From Oryzibacter oryziterrae (lineage in GTDB: Bacteria; Pseudomonadota; Alphaproteobacteria; Rhizobiales; Pleomorphomonadaceae), in the NCBI RefSeq assembly GCF_021864535.1, contig NZ_JAKJIC010000016.1, positions 1 through 64,000 of the forward strand: a stretch of 64,000 nt of DNA, written 5' to 3'. Made by a program: the position numbers and the translations under genes. The notes beneath the pieces are model-generated. The model was given only the letters and a program-made list of their open reading frames with translations, ran no database searches and had not been told where the DNA came from. Below, in pieces: positions 46,795-56,838 of the stretch. Each line of letters begins with the position of its first letter. The first letter of the stretch is position 1.

Positions 46795-49029
46795 TCAGAA
46801 GCGCGGCTCCTTGCGGCCGTTGTCCGGCACCGGTTCATCTTGCCCGTCATCGACCATGTCGACGCGGATGACCGGTGCAGAGCCGGGCTCTTCCTCCTGA
46901 GCGTCGCTGCCGAAGGTCGGCTCACGGCGATCGTCGGCGTCTTCCTCCGAGTCTTCGACGTCGGGTGTCAGTTCGACACTCGGCGCGCGGCCGGAAAGCG
47001 TTGGGTAAGCCGGCACCACGTCGAGGCGGGAACTTTCGTAGGTTTCCTCAGGCTCGGCAGGGGCGACGATCTCGCGCGGCGGGACAGGCGCCACCGGCTC
47101 GACCGGGTGCGATGCGGCCTGCCGCGCCTGCACGGTCGGCTCCGGCGTCACCAAAGGCGAAGGCTCTGCCACCGGCTCTTCGACTGGTTCCGGAGCACCC
47201 TCATGCCAATCGTCGGCAACTTCGCTGGCGGCCACCGCCGCAGCGGCAGGAACAACGACGGCGGCGGCCGGGGCAACGGGGGCCGGCTCATCGGGGAACC
47301 ACTTGGCGCTGCGCTGTTCCCAATAGCGATCCCAGGCCTTGCCGAGCACGGTCCGTCGACGCGGGAATGGGGCGAGCAGTGTGAACAGCAGACCCAGCAC
47401 CGCCGGCGAGAAGTCGAGCGCCAACTGCAGGGCCACATAGCCCATCAGGCTGCCGGCATAGGACACCACCGCCCAGAACGGACGCAGCGGCACGAAGACC
47501 GGCACGTCATTGGCGTTGGTCAAGCGCACCGCGCTGTTGGGCACGGCATCCTCGCCGTGGAACAGGCGGTCGATGAAGCTGATGCTCTCGATGCGCGTTT
47601 CGACGGGGATGGCGAATTCCGGCGAGTTCTTCTTCGCCTCGATGTCGGTTTCGGCGGTGGTGGCCGCTTCTTCGACCGAATCGATCAAGGTGTTGATCTG
47701 GGTGAGGATCACGTCCTTCTTGGCGATGGTGCAGGAGGACCAGCCGGAGAAGAAGGCGTCGGAGTTGACGGTGGCGCGGGTTTCCTTGACGAAGGTGGCC
47801 ACCGAGGGGAGCGCCGACGAGTTGTCGGTCTCCATGATCTTCTTGCGGATCACATCCGCCTGTGCCGCGAGATCGGGCTGCAGCTCTTCCAGCTTGCGCT
47901 CGGGGTTGCGGATGCGGGCGCGCAGGGCTTCGATGTCGGCCTTGATGTCGAGATTGGCATTCTTGCGCGTGTTGACCACGTCGAGAATGGTGCCGGTGCG
48001 GGCGGCGCTATCGGTGTAGAAAGTCCAGAGCGAGCCCTTGCCGGCGCCGCAGCCCTGCCCCGTCTTTTCCTCGTTGTCGGCCGCCGACTTCAGCTGGTTC
48101 GACATGTAGCTGAGCGCGCCTTCCAGCCGATTGGCCTCGATGGCGCGGATGCCGTCGACGCGCCGTTCGTAGGCGTCGAGCACGTCGGTGTACCAGAGAT
48201 TATGGGCGCGAATGCCCTCGGTGCCGCCGACGCCGATGATGCCGAACACGGTGTGGATGGCGAGCGTCATCGGCACGAGCACGACGAAACCGACCATGTA
48301 GCCGAACAGGCGGGAGATCATGTTGGAAGCGAGGCGGATGCGCAGGAAGACGAAGTTCCAGCCCGCCCAGATGATCAGGGCGGCGAGCGCCGACAGACCG
48401 ATGGGCACACCGAAGCGCACCAGCGGCGTGTCGAGCGGGTCGACGATCTCGTGATAGAAGCCGATGGCGGTGGTGGCGAAGGAGCCGACCATGGCCGCAC
48501 CGGTGACGAAGGAGGCGATCTCGTACCAGCCGTTGGACGGCAGCTGCTTGAGTTCCGCCTTGTGGCGGGCGGAGGCGAGGCGGGCGGCGAGATATTCCTC
48601 GCGCTCTTCCTCGGTCATGCCCTCAAGCTTGCGGGCCGGATGCAGCCACAGCACGACGCCGCGATAGGCGAGCACGAAAATGGCGGTGAAGATCAGCCAC
48701 GCCTGCCATTCCTGCACCGTGGCGCCATTGCCGGAGAAGGCATCGAACAGCGCGAGGGCGGCGGCAAAGCCACCGAAATAGACGGCAATGGTGCCGAAGG
48801 CATTGAAGGCCCTGGATTCACCGCCCCGCATCCACAGACCGATGGCCAGGCCGGCCATGCATATGACCAGCGCCAGGATCTCCCAGGTGGGCAGATCGGT
48901 GATGAGGGTCAGCACATGCCAGGCGATGGCAACGCCGAGGACGAAAGTCGCCACGGCATAGATGCGCTCATACCAATGCGAAAGAAAGCCGTTCAGCCGC
49001 TCGAAGAATGCATCTGCAGAAGTTTTCAT
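46795..49029 (-). CDS. Large membrane protein of unknown function
   Basis: 744 residues. About four hydrophobic helices in the first ~130, three more between ~175 and ~265, then a long polar segment (~270-520) with coiled-coil-like helices and a few cysteines, another helix pair around 535-570, and an unstructured acidic, Pro/Ala/Glu-rich tail of ~170 residues. I recognise no family. The start at 49029 is chosen over GTG at 49041; neither has a convincing ribosome site. The tail resembles those of proteins with scaffold or cell-envelope roles, which is only a suggestion. Monocistronic; it converges directly on the SRPBCC gene. Confidence 0.85.
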   Translation of the reverse strand: MKTSADAFFERLNGFLSHWYERIYAVATFVLGVAIAWHVLTLITDLPTWEILALVICMAGLAIGLWMRGGESRAFNAFGTIAVYFGGFAAALALFDAFSGNGATVQEWQAWLIFTAIFVLAYRGVVLWLHPARKLEGMTEEEREEYLAARLASARHKAELKQLPSNGWYEIASFVTGAAMVGSFATTAIGFYHEIVDPLDTPLVRFGVPIGLSALAALIIWAGWNFVFLRIRLASNMISRLFGYMVGFVVLVPMTLAIHTVFGIIGVGGTEGIRAHNLWYTDVLDAYERRVDGIRAIEANRLEGALSYMSNQLKSAADNEEKTGQGCGAGKGSLWTFYTDSAARTGTILDVVNTRKNANLDIKADIEALRARIRNPERKLEELQPDLAAQADVIRKKIMETDNSSALPSVATFVKETRATVNSDAFFSGWSSCTIAKKDVILTQINTLIDSVEEAATTAETDIEAKKNSPEFAIPVETRIESISFIDRLFHGEDAVPNSAVRLTNANDVPVFVPLRPFWAVVSYAGSLMGYVALQLALDFSPAVLGLLFTLLAPFPRRRTVLGKAWDRYWEQRSAKWFPDEPAPVAPAAAVVVPAAAAVAASEVADDWHEGAPEPVEEPVAEPSPLVTPEPTVQARQAASHPVEPVAPVPPREIVAPAEPEETYESSRLDVVPAYPTLSGRAPSVELTPDVEDSEEDADDRREPTFGSDAQEEEPGSAPVIRVDMVDDGQDEPVPDNGRKEPRF

Positions 49030-49152
49030 GCCAAGCCCCACCCGTCATCGATCCGGAGAAATCGAATCAATACGTCTATTTAAAGGCTTGGGGCCGGACT
49101 GTCGCGCGGTTAGCCGCGCGATTTGCAGCGCAAACTGGAAAAGTGCCGCCGG

Positions 49153-49971
49153 TCAGTCCTTGACGACCGAGATATCGGGCGCATCCACAGCCTTCATGCC
49201 GACGACATGGTAGCCGCTGTCCACGTGATGCACTTCGCCGGTGACCGAACGGCCAAGGCTGGACAGGAAGTACAGGCCACTGTCGCCCACTTCCTCGATG
49301 GTCACGGTACGGCGCAGCGGCGCGTTATACTCGTTCCACTTCAGGATATAGCGGAAGTCGCCGATGCCCGAGGCGGCCAGCGTCTTGATCGGGCCGGCGG
49401 AGATGGCGTTGACGCGGATGTTCTTGGGGCCGAGGTCGACGGCGAGATACTTCACCGAAGCTTCAAGTGCGGCCTTGGCGACGCCCATGACGTTGTAGTT
49501 CGGCATCACCTTCTCGGCGCCGTAGTAGGTCAGCGTCAGGATCGAACCACCGTTGGGCATCAGCTTCTCGGCACGCTGGGCCACGGCCGTCAGCGAATAG
49601 ACCGAGATCAGCATGGTCTTGGTGAAGTTGTCCTCGGTGGTGTCGACATAGCGACCGGTCAGTTCGTTCTTGTCGGAGAAGCCGATGGCGTGCACGAGGA
49701 AGTCGATGGTGCCCCACTTGCTTTCCAGCTCGGCGAACACGGCATCGATGCTGGCGGCGTCAGACACGTCGCAATGGCCGGCGACGATGCCGCCGAGCTC
49801 TTCGGCCAGCGGCTCGACACGCTTCTTCAGCGCGTCGCCCTGATAGGTGAGCGCAATCTCGGCACCGGCATTCTGCAGGGACTTGGCGATACCCCAGGCG
49901 ATCGAGCGGTTGTTGGCGACGCCCATGATCAAACCGCGCTTGCCCGCCATCAATCCCTGTGTACCCGACAT
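49153..49971 (-). CDS. fabI: Enoyl-ACP reductase (NADH)
   Basis: 272 residues, the last step of fatty-acid elongation. N-terminal GLIMGVANNRSIAWGIAK is the FabI-type nucleotide loop, HAIGFSDKNEL precedes the active site, and the catalytic pair is Tyr-x6-Lys in YNVMGVAKAAL. The C-terminus has the SSLGRSVTGEVHHVDSGYH end. The start at 49971 gives the family N-terminus; the upstream open frame covers the divergent promoter. FabI is the triclosan target. Confidence 0.95.
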   Translation of the reverse strand: MSGTQGLMAGKRGLIMGVANNRSIAWGIAKSLQNAGAEIALTYQGDALKKRVEPLAEELGGIVAGHCDVSDAASIDAVFAELESKWGTIDFLVHAIGFSDKNELTGRYVDTTEDNFTKTMLISVYSLTAVAQRAEKLMPNGGSILTLTYYGAEKVMPNYNVMGVAKAALEASVKYLAVDLGPKNIRVNAISAGPIKTLAASGIGDFRYILKWNEYNAPLRRTVTIEEVGDSGLYFLSSLGRSVTGEVHHVDSGYHVVGMKAVDAPDISVVKD

Positions 49972-50169
49972 TTTATCACCCCGTACCAATTGCATCGCGT
50001 CATCGCTTCCCGGAATTTCCGACGGCCGCAACAGGGCGGCCAGCGCGATTGAATTTCCGGGTAAGGTTCTTTGCGACCGTATGACACAACGATTATGACA
50101 ATAGCAAGTCATCCCGGTCCGGGTTGTCGTCCTCTCGACACGGCGGAACGCCACCTCTAACGTCCTCAC

Positions 50170-51600
50170 ATGATGAAGTTTCCTGCGCCCGACCTGATCG
50201 CCCGTTTCGCCGAGATTGTCTCGCCACGCCATGCCATCACCGATCCCGATCTGATGGGACGCTATCTGGTGGAATGGCGAGACTTGTTCCGTGGCGAGAC
50301 CCCGCTCGTTCTGCGCCCCGGCAGTGTGGATGAAGTGGCTGCAATCCTGGCGCTGGCCAATGAAAGCGGTGTCGTCGTGGTCCCGCAGGGCGGCAATACC
50401 GGCCTCGTCGGCTCACAGATTCCCCCTCCGGGTTCAGGGGAGATCATCCTTTCTCTCGAACGACTTAACCGGATCAGGTCGATCGATCCGCAAGGCCTCA
50501 GCCTCGTGGTTGAGGCCGGAGCTACGCTTGAAGCGATCCACGCGGCGGCGGAAGAGGCGGATCGTCTGTTCCCCCTCACCCTGGCCAGCCAGGGCTCCTG
50601 CCAGATCGGCGGCAACATCGCGACCAATGCTGGCGGCACCGCTGTGCTGTCCTACGGCAACGCGCGCAGCCTGGTCCTCGGACTGGAAGTGGTGCTGGCC
50701 GACGGGCGGATCTGGAACGGCCTGAGGCGTCTCGGCAAGGACAATAGCGGTTATGATTTGAAACAAATGTTTATCGGCTCGGAAGGCACGCTCGGGGTGA
50801 TCACGGCTGCAGCGCTCAAGCTTTTCCATCGCCCTCGCGGTCAGTCCGTCGCCTTCGCGTCCGTGGCCTCACCACGTGACGCGCTTGCGCTGCTCGGTCG
50901 GGCGCAAAGCATTGCCGGCTTCGGGTTGACCGGCTTCGAACTGATGATCGGCAAGGCCATGGAGTTCGCGCTGCGGCACATTCCCGGCAGTCGCTTGCCG
51001 GTGGGCGAGCCGGCGCCGTGGTATGTGCTCCTCGAGATATCCTCGGGCCTTTCCGAAGCCGAAGCCATGGCGGCCATGGAGCGGGTCCTGGGCGAAGCGC
51101 TCGAAGCCGAGGAGGTGGTGGACGCCACCCTCGCCGCCTCTCTGACGCAGTCGCAAGACTTCTGGAAGCTGCGTCACGGTCTCAGCGAAGTGCAGAAGCA
51201 CGAAGGAGGTTCGATCAAGCACGACGTATCAGTGCCGACCGGCGATATGCCGGCTTTCCTCGAAGAAGCCATTTCTGCGGTGACCGAGGCTTTCCCGGGC
51301 TGCCGCCCGGCTGCCTTCGGCCACATGGGCGATGGCAACATCCACTTCAATGTCAGCCAGCCGGTTGGCGCCGACAAGGAGGCCTATCTGGCGCAGTGGG
51401 AGGCGATGAACGAAGTGGTACACCGCGTGGTGCTGAAATACGACGGTTCGGTTGCCGCCGAACACGGGGTCGGGCGCTTGAAGCTCGATCTCATCGCGCG
51501 CACCAAGCCCGAAGTGGACCTCGATCTGATGCGCACCTTGAAGGCCGCACTCGATCCCAAGGGGACGCTCAACCCCAACCGCGTCATTCGCCGGACATGA
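50170..51600 (+). CDS. FAD-binding oxidoreductase, D-2-hydroxyglutarate dehydrogenase-like
   Basis: 476 residues of the VAO/PCMH flavoprotein family. FAD domain: VVVVPQGGNTGLVGSQ, then GGNIATNAGGTAVLSYGN and MFIGSEGTLGVIT. C-terminal FAD-oxidase domain ends with FGHMGDGNIHFNVSQP, AAEHGVGRLK and KGTLNPNRV. The His-x-Gly-Asp-Gly-Asn-x-His metal motif suggests a D-2-hydroxyacid dehydrogenase using electron-transfer acceptors; D-2-hydroxyglutarate is most likely (serA-linked in others), D-lactate possible. Its end overlaps the next, converging gene by 17 bp. Confidence 0.9.
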   Translation: MMKFPAPDLIARFAEIVSPRHAITDPDLMGRYLVEWRDLFRGETPLVLRPGSVDEVAAILALANESGVVVVPQGGNTGLVGSQIPPPGSGEIILSLERLNRIRSIDPQGLSLVVEAGATLEAIHAAAEEADRLFPLTLASQGSCQIGGNIATNAGGTAVLSYGNARSLVLGLEVVLADGRIWNGLRRLGKDNSGYDLKQMFIGSEGTLGVITAAALKLFHRPRGQSVAFASVASPRDALALLGRAQSIAGFGLTGFELMIGKAMEFALRHIPGSRLPVGEPAPWYVLLEISSGLSEAEAMAAMERVLGEALEAEEVVDATLAASLTQSQDFWKLRHGLSEVQKHEGGSIKHDVSVPTGDMPAFLEEAISAVTEAFPGCRPAAFGHMGDGNIHFNVSQPVGADKEAYLAQWEAMNEVVHRVVLKYDGSVAAEHGVGRLKLDLIARTKPEVDLDLMRTLKAALDPKGTLNPNRVIRRT

Positions 51601-52309
51601 ACAGCAGCCAGCGCCCGTCGGCAGCGATCTCGACACGATAGAACTCGTAGGCGCCCACCGCCTTCATGTCCTCGAAGTCTCCGGCGGTGAGGACTCGGTA
51701 CACCTCGACCAGTTGGTGCTTGGTCAGGGAGTCCGGCGGGAACTCGGAGAAATAGGGCCAGATGTAGCGCTCGCGCGAGGTGCCGGGATCCTTGACCACC
51801 CAGCCGGCATCCAGCACGTCGAGCAGAATGGCCAGAGTTTCCAGCCCCTCGCCGTCGCCAGAACCGGCCTTGAGGATGTCGATCGGGTCGCCGTCGTCGA
51901 GTGCGGAGAAAGCCGGCGGGGGATTGGATAGACCGATGACCTGCCGCATCGCCTGCATGTCGCCGGCCATGGCCGCGGCGACGATGCGGCCGCGCATGTC
52001 GGCGACCTTTGGCGGCAAAGCCGAGAGATCGTAGTGCACGTCGGGGAGCAAAGCAGGAGACGCCCTTGGCGGAGCTGGCTCAATGACGGGCGGCTCGTCC
52101 GGATTATCCTCCGGCGTATCCCCCTGAATGATGTCATTGTTTCCCGGCACGGCCACATTCGGGCCGAGGCCGTTGTCCGAAGGGCCGGTGATCGACGGCT
52201 CCGTGCCGAATGCCTGCGCCTCGCCGCTGAAAGCAAGGATGGAAGCGCTCAGCACCAAGGCCAGCGGGAAGGCTGAAATCGACATTTTCACCAAACCGGA
52301 GAGACGCAT
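51584..52309 (-). CDS. Exported protein of unknown function
   Basis: 241 residues. An N-terminal signal peptide (hydrophobic FPLALVLSASILAFSG ending EAQA) leads to a proline-rich, acidic stretch (~45-75), and then a globular C-terminal part (VHYDLSALPPKVADMRGRIV, VVKDPGTSRERYIWPYF). I know no function. The start at 52309 is preferred over 52315 because GGAGG lies exactly against the first ATG but six bases before the second. Tail-to-tail overlap with the flavoprotein gene. Confidence 0.8.
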   Translation of the reverse strand: MRLSGLVKMSISAFPLALVLSASILAFSGEAQAFGTEPSITGPSDNGLGPNVAVPGNNDIIQGDTPEDNPDEPPVIEPAPPRASPALLPDVHYDLSALPPKVADMRGRIVAAAMAGDMQAMRQVIGLSNPPPAFSALDDGDPIDILKAGSGDGEGLETLAILLDVLDAGWVVKDPGTSRERYIWPYFSEFPPDSLTKHQLVEVYRVLTAGDFEDMKAVGAYEFYRVEIAADGRWLLFMSGE

Positions 52310-52360
52310 CCGCATCCTCCAGGCGCCCGCGATCGGTTCGCGGCGCCTTCAAACAGGGTC

Positions 52361-52630
52361 TTACTGAAGCGTACGCAGCAGCGTGTAGCTGCCGGACGTG
52401 ATCTTGGACGGCAACTCAGACACCATCTTGGCGACACTATCCTCGCCAAAGCACTCGACGAGTGTCGTGAGGGCAGCAAACAGCGCGGCATGCGCCATGG
52501 CGTCGACCGGAATGCCCTCATCATCGGCGTCGTCAAAAGCCCGTTCCATGTGATTCATGGCCCGATGCTTGAAATTCTCGCCCGCCGTGAATTCCACAGG
52601 CTCCAGCAGTTCGTCACGCACATCCGACAT
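52361..52630 (-). CDS. Conserved small protein of unknown function
   Basis: 89 residues, acidic, helical (FKHRAMNHMERAFDDADDEG, MAHAALFAALTTLVECFG). No family recognised with certainty. Good codon use and isolated ATG favour a real gene. It is the last of a set of small reverse-strand genes from 54151 downwards. Confidence 0.7.
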   Translation of the reverse strand: MSDVRDELLEPVEFTAGENFKHRAMNHMERAFDDADDEGIPVDAMAHAALFAALTTLVECFGEDSVAKMVSELPSKITSGSYTLLRTLQ

Positions 52631-52771
52631 AGATAAACCCGCTTGTCAGGAGACGATTCGCCGGAGGATTACCCACCGGCCCTTGCTCCTTCGTGGTCGG
52701 CACACTAGCACCCTCTGCCGATTTCGCAATGCGGAGTCTTAAGCAGCGTTAACATGTTTGAAGATACGGGG

Positions 52772-53188
52772 TTAATTTGCGGGTAACCCTGAAGGCGGCG
52801 GCGGCGATACTGTCGGCGCTTCGCCACCGAAACGGGCCGTAATGCGCCGCGCAAGAGCCTCGCCCTCCCCCATCAGGCGCATGAGGATGTCGCGCGAACG
52901 ATCCGTGCAAATGGTGTGGACGACTGCGAAGGTCCGCTCACCCCGATTGAAGGCCTCCACATAGGGGCGGCGATCGCCCCCCGTCAAGCCTTGCGCCTTG
53001 ATCAGCTGCTCCATGCTCTGGCGCCAGTAGCCCCCGGCGCCACCGCAGAGGCGATCAAGATAGGAGACGCTGCCGACGACCTCGGAAAAGCGAAGGAGAT
53101 CAGCCTGATAGGCGGGCGCAGGTGTCTGGCTGCGAGCGTCGGTGGCCGCCAGAGTCAACACGATCAGGAGCGCCGTCAGACCGCGCAT
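52772..53188 (-). CDS. TIGR02301 family exported protein
   Basis: 138 residues. Signal peptide (LTALLIVLTLAATDARS), then the family core with two Cys: LDRLCGGAGGYWRQSMEQLI and HTICTDRSRDIL. TIGR02301 is restricted to alphaproteobacteria and has no known function; the conserved Cys pair may form a disulphide in the periplasm. Next to the Nudix gene (7 bp), a frequent pairing in this order. Confidence 0.86.
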   Translation of the reverse strand: MRGLTALLIVLTLAATDARSQTPAPAYQADLLRFSEVVGSVSYLDRLCGGAGGYWRQSMEQLIKAQGLTGGDRRPYVEAFNRGERTFAVVHTICTDRSRDILMRLMGEGEALARRITARFGGEAPTVSPPPPSGLPAN

Positions 53189-53195
53189 GTGGACC

Positions 53196-53630
53196 TCAAG
53201 GCCGCACCATCTGGCGCGTCAGTTGGATGAAGCGATCGAGCCCCGTCGTCAGGGGCATCTTCGCCGCATCTTCGACGGAAACGAAGCGGGCATCAAGCGC
53301 GTCCGAGGCGAAGGCAGGCTCGGCGTTGGCCGCCGTTGTGGCGGCAAAGACCATCAGCACATAATGGCGACTGACGGTTCCCGCGGCGTCCCTGAGAATG
53401 ATCTCGTGATGCAGCGGCTCGCCCTTCAGGACGATGCGCAGCCCGGTCTCCTCCAACGCCTCGCGGCGAACGGCATCTGCAAGCGCCTCGCCCCATTCCA
53501 CGTGACCGCCCGGGAAACTCCACAGGCCTCCGAACGTCTCGCCGCCACGACGAACGAGCAGGACCTCGTTGCCGCGCCAGATGCCGGCGCTGACGCCAAG
53601 CCTTGGGATGGGTGGGGACTTCGAGACCAT
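53196..53630 (-). CDS. Nudix hydrolase
   Basis: 144 residues. Nudix box [23 protein letters not shown] follows G-x5-E-x7-REUxEExGU exactly. N-terminal [21 protein letters not shown] suggests an ADP-ribose or nucleotide-sugar type, but the substrate is unclear. Five bases downstream of the neighbouring 171-residue gene on the same strand. Confidence 0.92.
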   Translation of the reverse strand: MVSKSPPIPRLGVSAGIWRGNEVLLVRRGGETFGGLWSFPGGHVEWGEALADAVRREALEETGLRIVLKGEPLHHEIILRDAAGTVSRHYVLMVFAATTAANAEPAFASDALDARFVSVEDAAKMPLTTGLDRFIQLTRQMVRP

Positions 53631-53635
53631 GATCT

Positions 53636-54151
53636 TCAGGAGAACAGGGCGTCGACGGCCTGCTGCGCGTCGCCCGATTCCTCAGTGACCATATCCACGA
53701 CGGGCGCGCCGTTGATCAACCCCATGGCGTGCGCCAAGGCCGGCTTGATTCGCATCTCCGCCAGATCCTGGATCGTCTCGACAGGAAGGCAGTCCATGGG
53801 CGCCTCGCGAATCATGCGCTGGATGTCGCCGATCGCCTGTTCGACCTTGAAAATTGTTCGCTCGAAGGTTTCACGCCGATTGCGGTCCACGGTCTCATAG
53901 GCACGGATGGCGAGATCGCGGCCCTTGAAGTGCGACAGGAAGAAGTGATCGGTGTAACTGACCGGTGTCCAGGTCACCACGTCGGGGGCACAATCGGGCA
54001 TCATCGGGAGCATGTCGATGAGCATGACCACCTCGTTGAAGTGGTTGAGGTAGTCCGTCGCAAGGCGCGTATCGGGATGAATATTGGCCTCTGCCAGACG
54101 AGCCGGCGAGAGCTCGTCATCCAGTAGCTCGCCATCCACGGAGGTCGCCAT
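53636..54151 (-). CDS. Conserved protein of unknown function
   Basis: 171 residues, helical, with a conserved-looking core ([36 protein letters not shown]) reminiscent of proteins in rhizobial chromosomes, but unnamed. The start at 54151 is preferred over 54229 because the former has a G-rich ribosome-like stretch. Leads the small reverse operon with Nudix and TIGR02301 genes. Divergent from the SRAP gene. Confidence 0.75.
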   Translation of the reverse strand: MATSVDGELLDDELSPARLAEANIHPDTRLATDYLNHFNEVVMLIDMLPMMPDCAPDVVTWTPVSYTDHFFLSHFKGRDLAIRAYETVDRNRRETFERTIFKVEQAIGDIQRMIREAPMDCLPVETIQDLAEMRIKPALAHAMGLINGAPVVDMVTEESGDAQQAVDALFS

Positions 54152-54256
54152 CGCGCCCAATTCAATTCCCCCATTCCGCTTGATAAATAGATTTACCTTG
54201 GCAAGGTTGCCAAAAGCCTTACGCAGCATATGAAAAAAGTCATTGGATCGAGACAG

Positions 54257-54997
54257 ATGTGCGGACGATTTGCCCTGACCCTGCCGCCGGACGCCATGCG
54301 CCGATTGTTCCGCTATCCTGAGCAGCCGAACTTTCCGGCGCGCTACAATATTGCTCCGACCCAACCGATCGCCATCGTGCGCGAGAGCCTCGATCACACG
54401 CCGCATTTCATGCTGGTGCGCTGGGGCCTGATCCCAAGTTGGGTGAAGGATCCGTCGGCGATGTCCCTGATCCTGAATGCACGCGCCGAGACGGCGGCTG
54501 AAAAGCCGTCCTTTCGCGGTGCACTCCGGCACCATCGCTGCCTGATTCCGGCGAACGGCTTTTATGAATGGCGTCGCCAGGGAGACGACAAGCGCCCGTT
54601 CTTCATCTGCCGCCGCGACGGCAAGCCCATGGCTTTCGCCGGGATAAGCGATCACTGGCTCGGCGCTGACGGCAGCGAGATCGACACCGCGGCCGTGCTC
54701 ACCACGGTCGCGAACCGACTGATGGCGCCCATCCATGATCGCATGCCCGTGATCGTCGACGAGAAGGACTGGTCCGTCTGGCTCAACTGCAGTGACTATT
54801 CGCCAAAGTACGTGGCGCCACTCATGAGCCCCGCCGATGACGATCTCCTGGAGGCTATCCCCGTCTCAGACCGCGTCAATGCAGTGCGCAACGACGACGC
54901 GGGGCTGATCGAACCGCTGGCAGAGCCAATGGTTGTCGAGACGAAAACGCCGCCGAAGACATCCCGCACACCGCCCGAGCAGGGGAGCCTGTTCTGA
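54257..54997 (+). CDS. SOS-response-associated peptidase (SRAP/YedK)
   Basis: 246 residues. SRAP proteins crosslink to abasic sites in single-stranded DNA through the amino-terminal Cys. The start at 54257 is required because Cys2 (MCGRF) must become the N-terminus; the longer frame is not functional. Other active-site blocks: RYNIAPTQP, NARAETAAEKPSF, CLIPANGFYEWRR and a late His (MAPIHDRMP). Despite the family name I found no LexA box in its 105-bp upstream region. Confidence 0.95.
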   Translation: MCGRFALTLPPDAMRRLFRYPEQPNFPARYNIAPTQPIAIVRESLDHTPHFMLVRWGLIPSWVKDPSAMSLILNARAETAAEKPSFRGALRHHRCLIPANGFYEWRRQGDDKRPFFICRRDGKPMAFAGISDHWLGADGSEIDTAAVLTTVANRLMAPIHDRMPVIVDEKDWSVWLNCSDYSPKYVAPLMSPADDDLLEAIPVSDRVNAVRNDDAGLIEPLAEPMVVETKTPPKTSRTPPEQGSLF

Positions 54998-55006
54998 CCA
55001 ACCTGG

Positions 55007-55801
55007 TCAGCTGCGCGCCAGCAATGCCTTGGTCGCCGCGGCCACGTCGTCCTGCCGCATCAGGCTTTCGCCGATCAGGAAGGTGCGAGCGCCAACCTTG
55101 GCCAGACGCGCCAGATCGGCCGGCGTGAACAGGCCGGACTCGCCCACGAGAATGCGGTCGGACGGCACCTTTGCCGCCAGCTCTTCCGTCGTCTCCAGAC
55201 GCGTCTCGAAGGTGCGGAGATTGCGATTGTTGATGCCGAACAGGGGCGAGTTCAGCTTCAGGGCCCGCTCGAGTTCCGCCTCGTCGTGAACCTCGAGCAG
55301 AACATCCATGCCGAGCTCGAACGCAGTGTCTTCAAGCGCCTTGGCCGTGTCGTCGTCGACGCCGGCAAGAATGATCAGGACGCAGTCCGCACCCCAGCTG
55401 CGCGCTTCATAGACCTGATAGGGAACGTAGAGGAAATCCTTGCGCAGCGCCGGCAGGCTGCAGGCGGCCTTGGCGGCACCAAGATACTCGGGGCGCCCCT
55501 GGAAGGACGGCGTGTCCGTCAACACCGACAGGCAAGCCGCGCCGCCGGCTTCGTAAGCCTTGGCCAGGGACGGCGGATCGAAGTCAGGGCGAATGAGCCC
55601 CTTGGAGGGGCTGGCCTTCTTGATCTCGGCGATCAGCGCATAATCACCGGCGGCAAGCTTGCGTTCGATTGCCGCGCGGAAACCGCGTGGCGCCGCAGCG
55701 TCGCGGGCACGAGCCTTGATCTCGGCAAGCGGTATCGCCGCCTCGGCGGCCGCGATTTCCTGGCGCTTGTAGGCTTCGATGCGGGCGAGAATATCGGACA
55801 C
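55007..55801 (-). CDS. trpC: Indole-3-glycerol phosphate synthase
   Basis: 264 residues, TIM barrel of tryptophan synthesis. [30 protein letters not shown] shows the conserved KKASPSKG, then [29 protein letters not shown], and [20 protein letters not shown] closes the barrel. 12 bp downstream of trpD. No internal PRA-isomerase fusion. Confidence 0.96.
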   Translation of the reverse strand: MSDILARIEAYKRQEIAAAEAAIPLAEIKARARDAAAPRGFRAAIERKLAAGDYALIAEIKKASPSKGLIRPDFDPPSLAKAYEAGGAACLSVLTDTPSFQGRPEYLGAAKAACSLPALRKDFLYVPYQVYEARSWGADCVLIILAGVDDDTAKALEDTAFELGMDVLLEVHDEAELERALKLNSPLFGINNRNLRTFETRLETTEELAAKVPSDRILVGESGLFTPADLARLAKVGARTFLIGESLMRQDDVAAATKALLARS

Positions 55802-55813
55802 GAAGCTCTCCGT

Positions 55814-56827
55814 TCAGGCGTTGGACCGGGCGACCAGGCGGTCGAGACGGGCCCTGGCCGCGCCACTGTCGATGGACTTGACCGCCAGTTCGACACCCGC
55901 GCGCAGGTCGCTCGCCTTGTCGGCCACGATCAGCGCGGCGGCAACGTTGAGCAGGACAGTGTCGCGATAGGGCCCGGGGGCGCCGTCGAGCAAGGCGCGC
56001 AATGCTGCAGCGTTCTCTTCGGCGGTGCCGCCCTTGACGGCATCGAGACCGTGCCGCGGAAGACCAGCATCCTCAGGCGTCACTTCGAAGGACTTGATGT
56101 GTCCGTCCCGCAGTTCGGCCACATAGGACGGACCGCTGATGGAGAGCTCGTCGAGACCATCGGCGCCATGCACAACCCAGACGGATTCCGTGCCGAGCGC
56201 TGCCAGCACTTCGGCAAGCGGCGTCACCCATTCCCGCGCGAAGACACCGAGCAGTTGACGCTTCACGCCAGCCGGATTGGACAGGGGGCCGAGCAGATTG
56301 AAGATCGTGCGGGTGCCCAGTTCGACGCGCGAGGGGCCGACATGACGCATGGCCGAGTGGTGGGCCGGCGCGAACATGAAACCGACGCCGGCCTCGCGCA
56401 CGCAGGCGCTGATGACCTCGGGGCCGATATCGATCTTGACGCCAAGTGCGGTCAGCACGTCGGCCGAACCGGAGCGAGACGACAGGGCGCGGTTGCCATG
56501 CTTGGCGATGGTCAGCCCAGCACCGGCCGCAACGAAGGCCGAGGCGGTGGAAATGTTGAGGCTGCCTGACGCGTCACCGCCTGTTCCAACGATGTCGACC
56601 GCATCGGCGGGCGCATCGACCCGCAGCATCTTGGACCGCATGGTGGTGACGGCACCGACGATTTCCTCGACCGTTTCGCCACGCACCCGAAGGGCCATGA
56701 GGAAGCCACCGATCTGGGACGGGGTGGCCTCTCCACTCATCATGATGTCGAAGGCGGAGGTCGCCTCATCCCGCGTCAGCGGCTTGCCTGCAGCCGCCTT
56801 CGCAATGAACGTCTTGAAATCCGCCAT
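55814..56827 (-). CDS. trpD: Anthranilate phosphoribosyltransferase
   Basis: 337 residues. Transfers PRPP ribose to anthranilate. Landmarks: [19 protein letters not shown] for the PRPP loop, [17 protein letters not shown], and [33 protein letters not shown]. Starts 11 bp after the PPIase gene and is followed by trpC. The glutamine amidotransferase trpG is not beside it. Confidence 0.96.
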   Translation of the reverse strand: MADFKTFIAKAAAGKPLTRDEATSAFDIMMSGEATPSQIGGFLMALRVRGETVEEIVGAVTTMRSKMLRVDAPADAVDIVGTGGDASGSLNISTASAFVAAGAGLTIAKHGNRALSSRSGSADVLTALGVKIDIGPEVISACVREAGVGFMFAPAHHSAMRHVGPSRVELGTRTIFNLLGPLSNPAGVKRQLLGVFAREWVTPLAEVLAALGTESVWVVHGADGLDELSISGPSYVAELRDGHIKSFEVTPEDAGLPRHGLDAVKGGTAEENAAALRALLDGAPGPYRDTVLLNVAAALIVADKASDLRAGVELAVKSIDSGAARARLDRLVARSNA

Positions 56828-56838
56828 CGAGCGCTCCC

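Noticed and set aside
46840-49083. Forward open frame of ~750 codons opposite the membrane protein
   Set aside because: The reverse frame has coherent helices and a tail; the forward one is low-complexity Gly/Asp/His/Arg. I kept the reverse gene only.
52739-52752. TTAA-GCAGCG-TTAA as a CtrA site
   Set aside because: The spacer is six, not seven bases, so it does not meet the consensus.
54994-55010. CTGACCA-acc-TGGTCAG hairpin over the SRAP and trpC stops
   Set aside because: A 7-bp stem with a 3-nt loop and no T-run; too weak to call a terminator.
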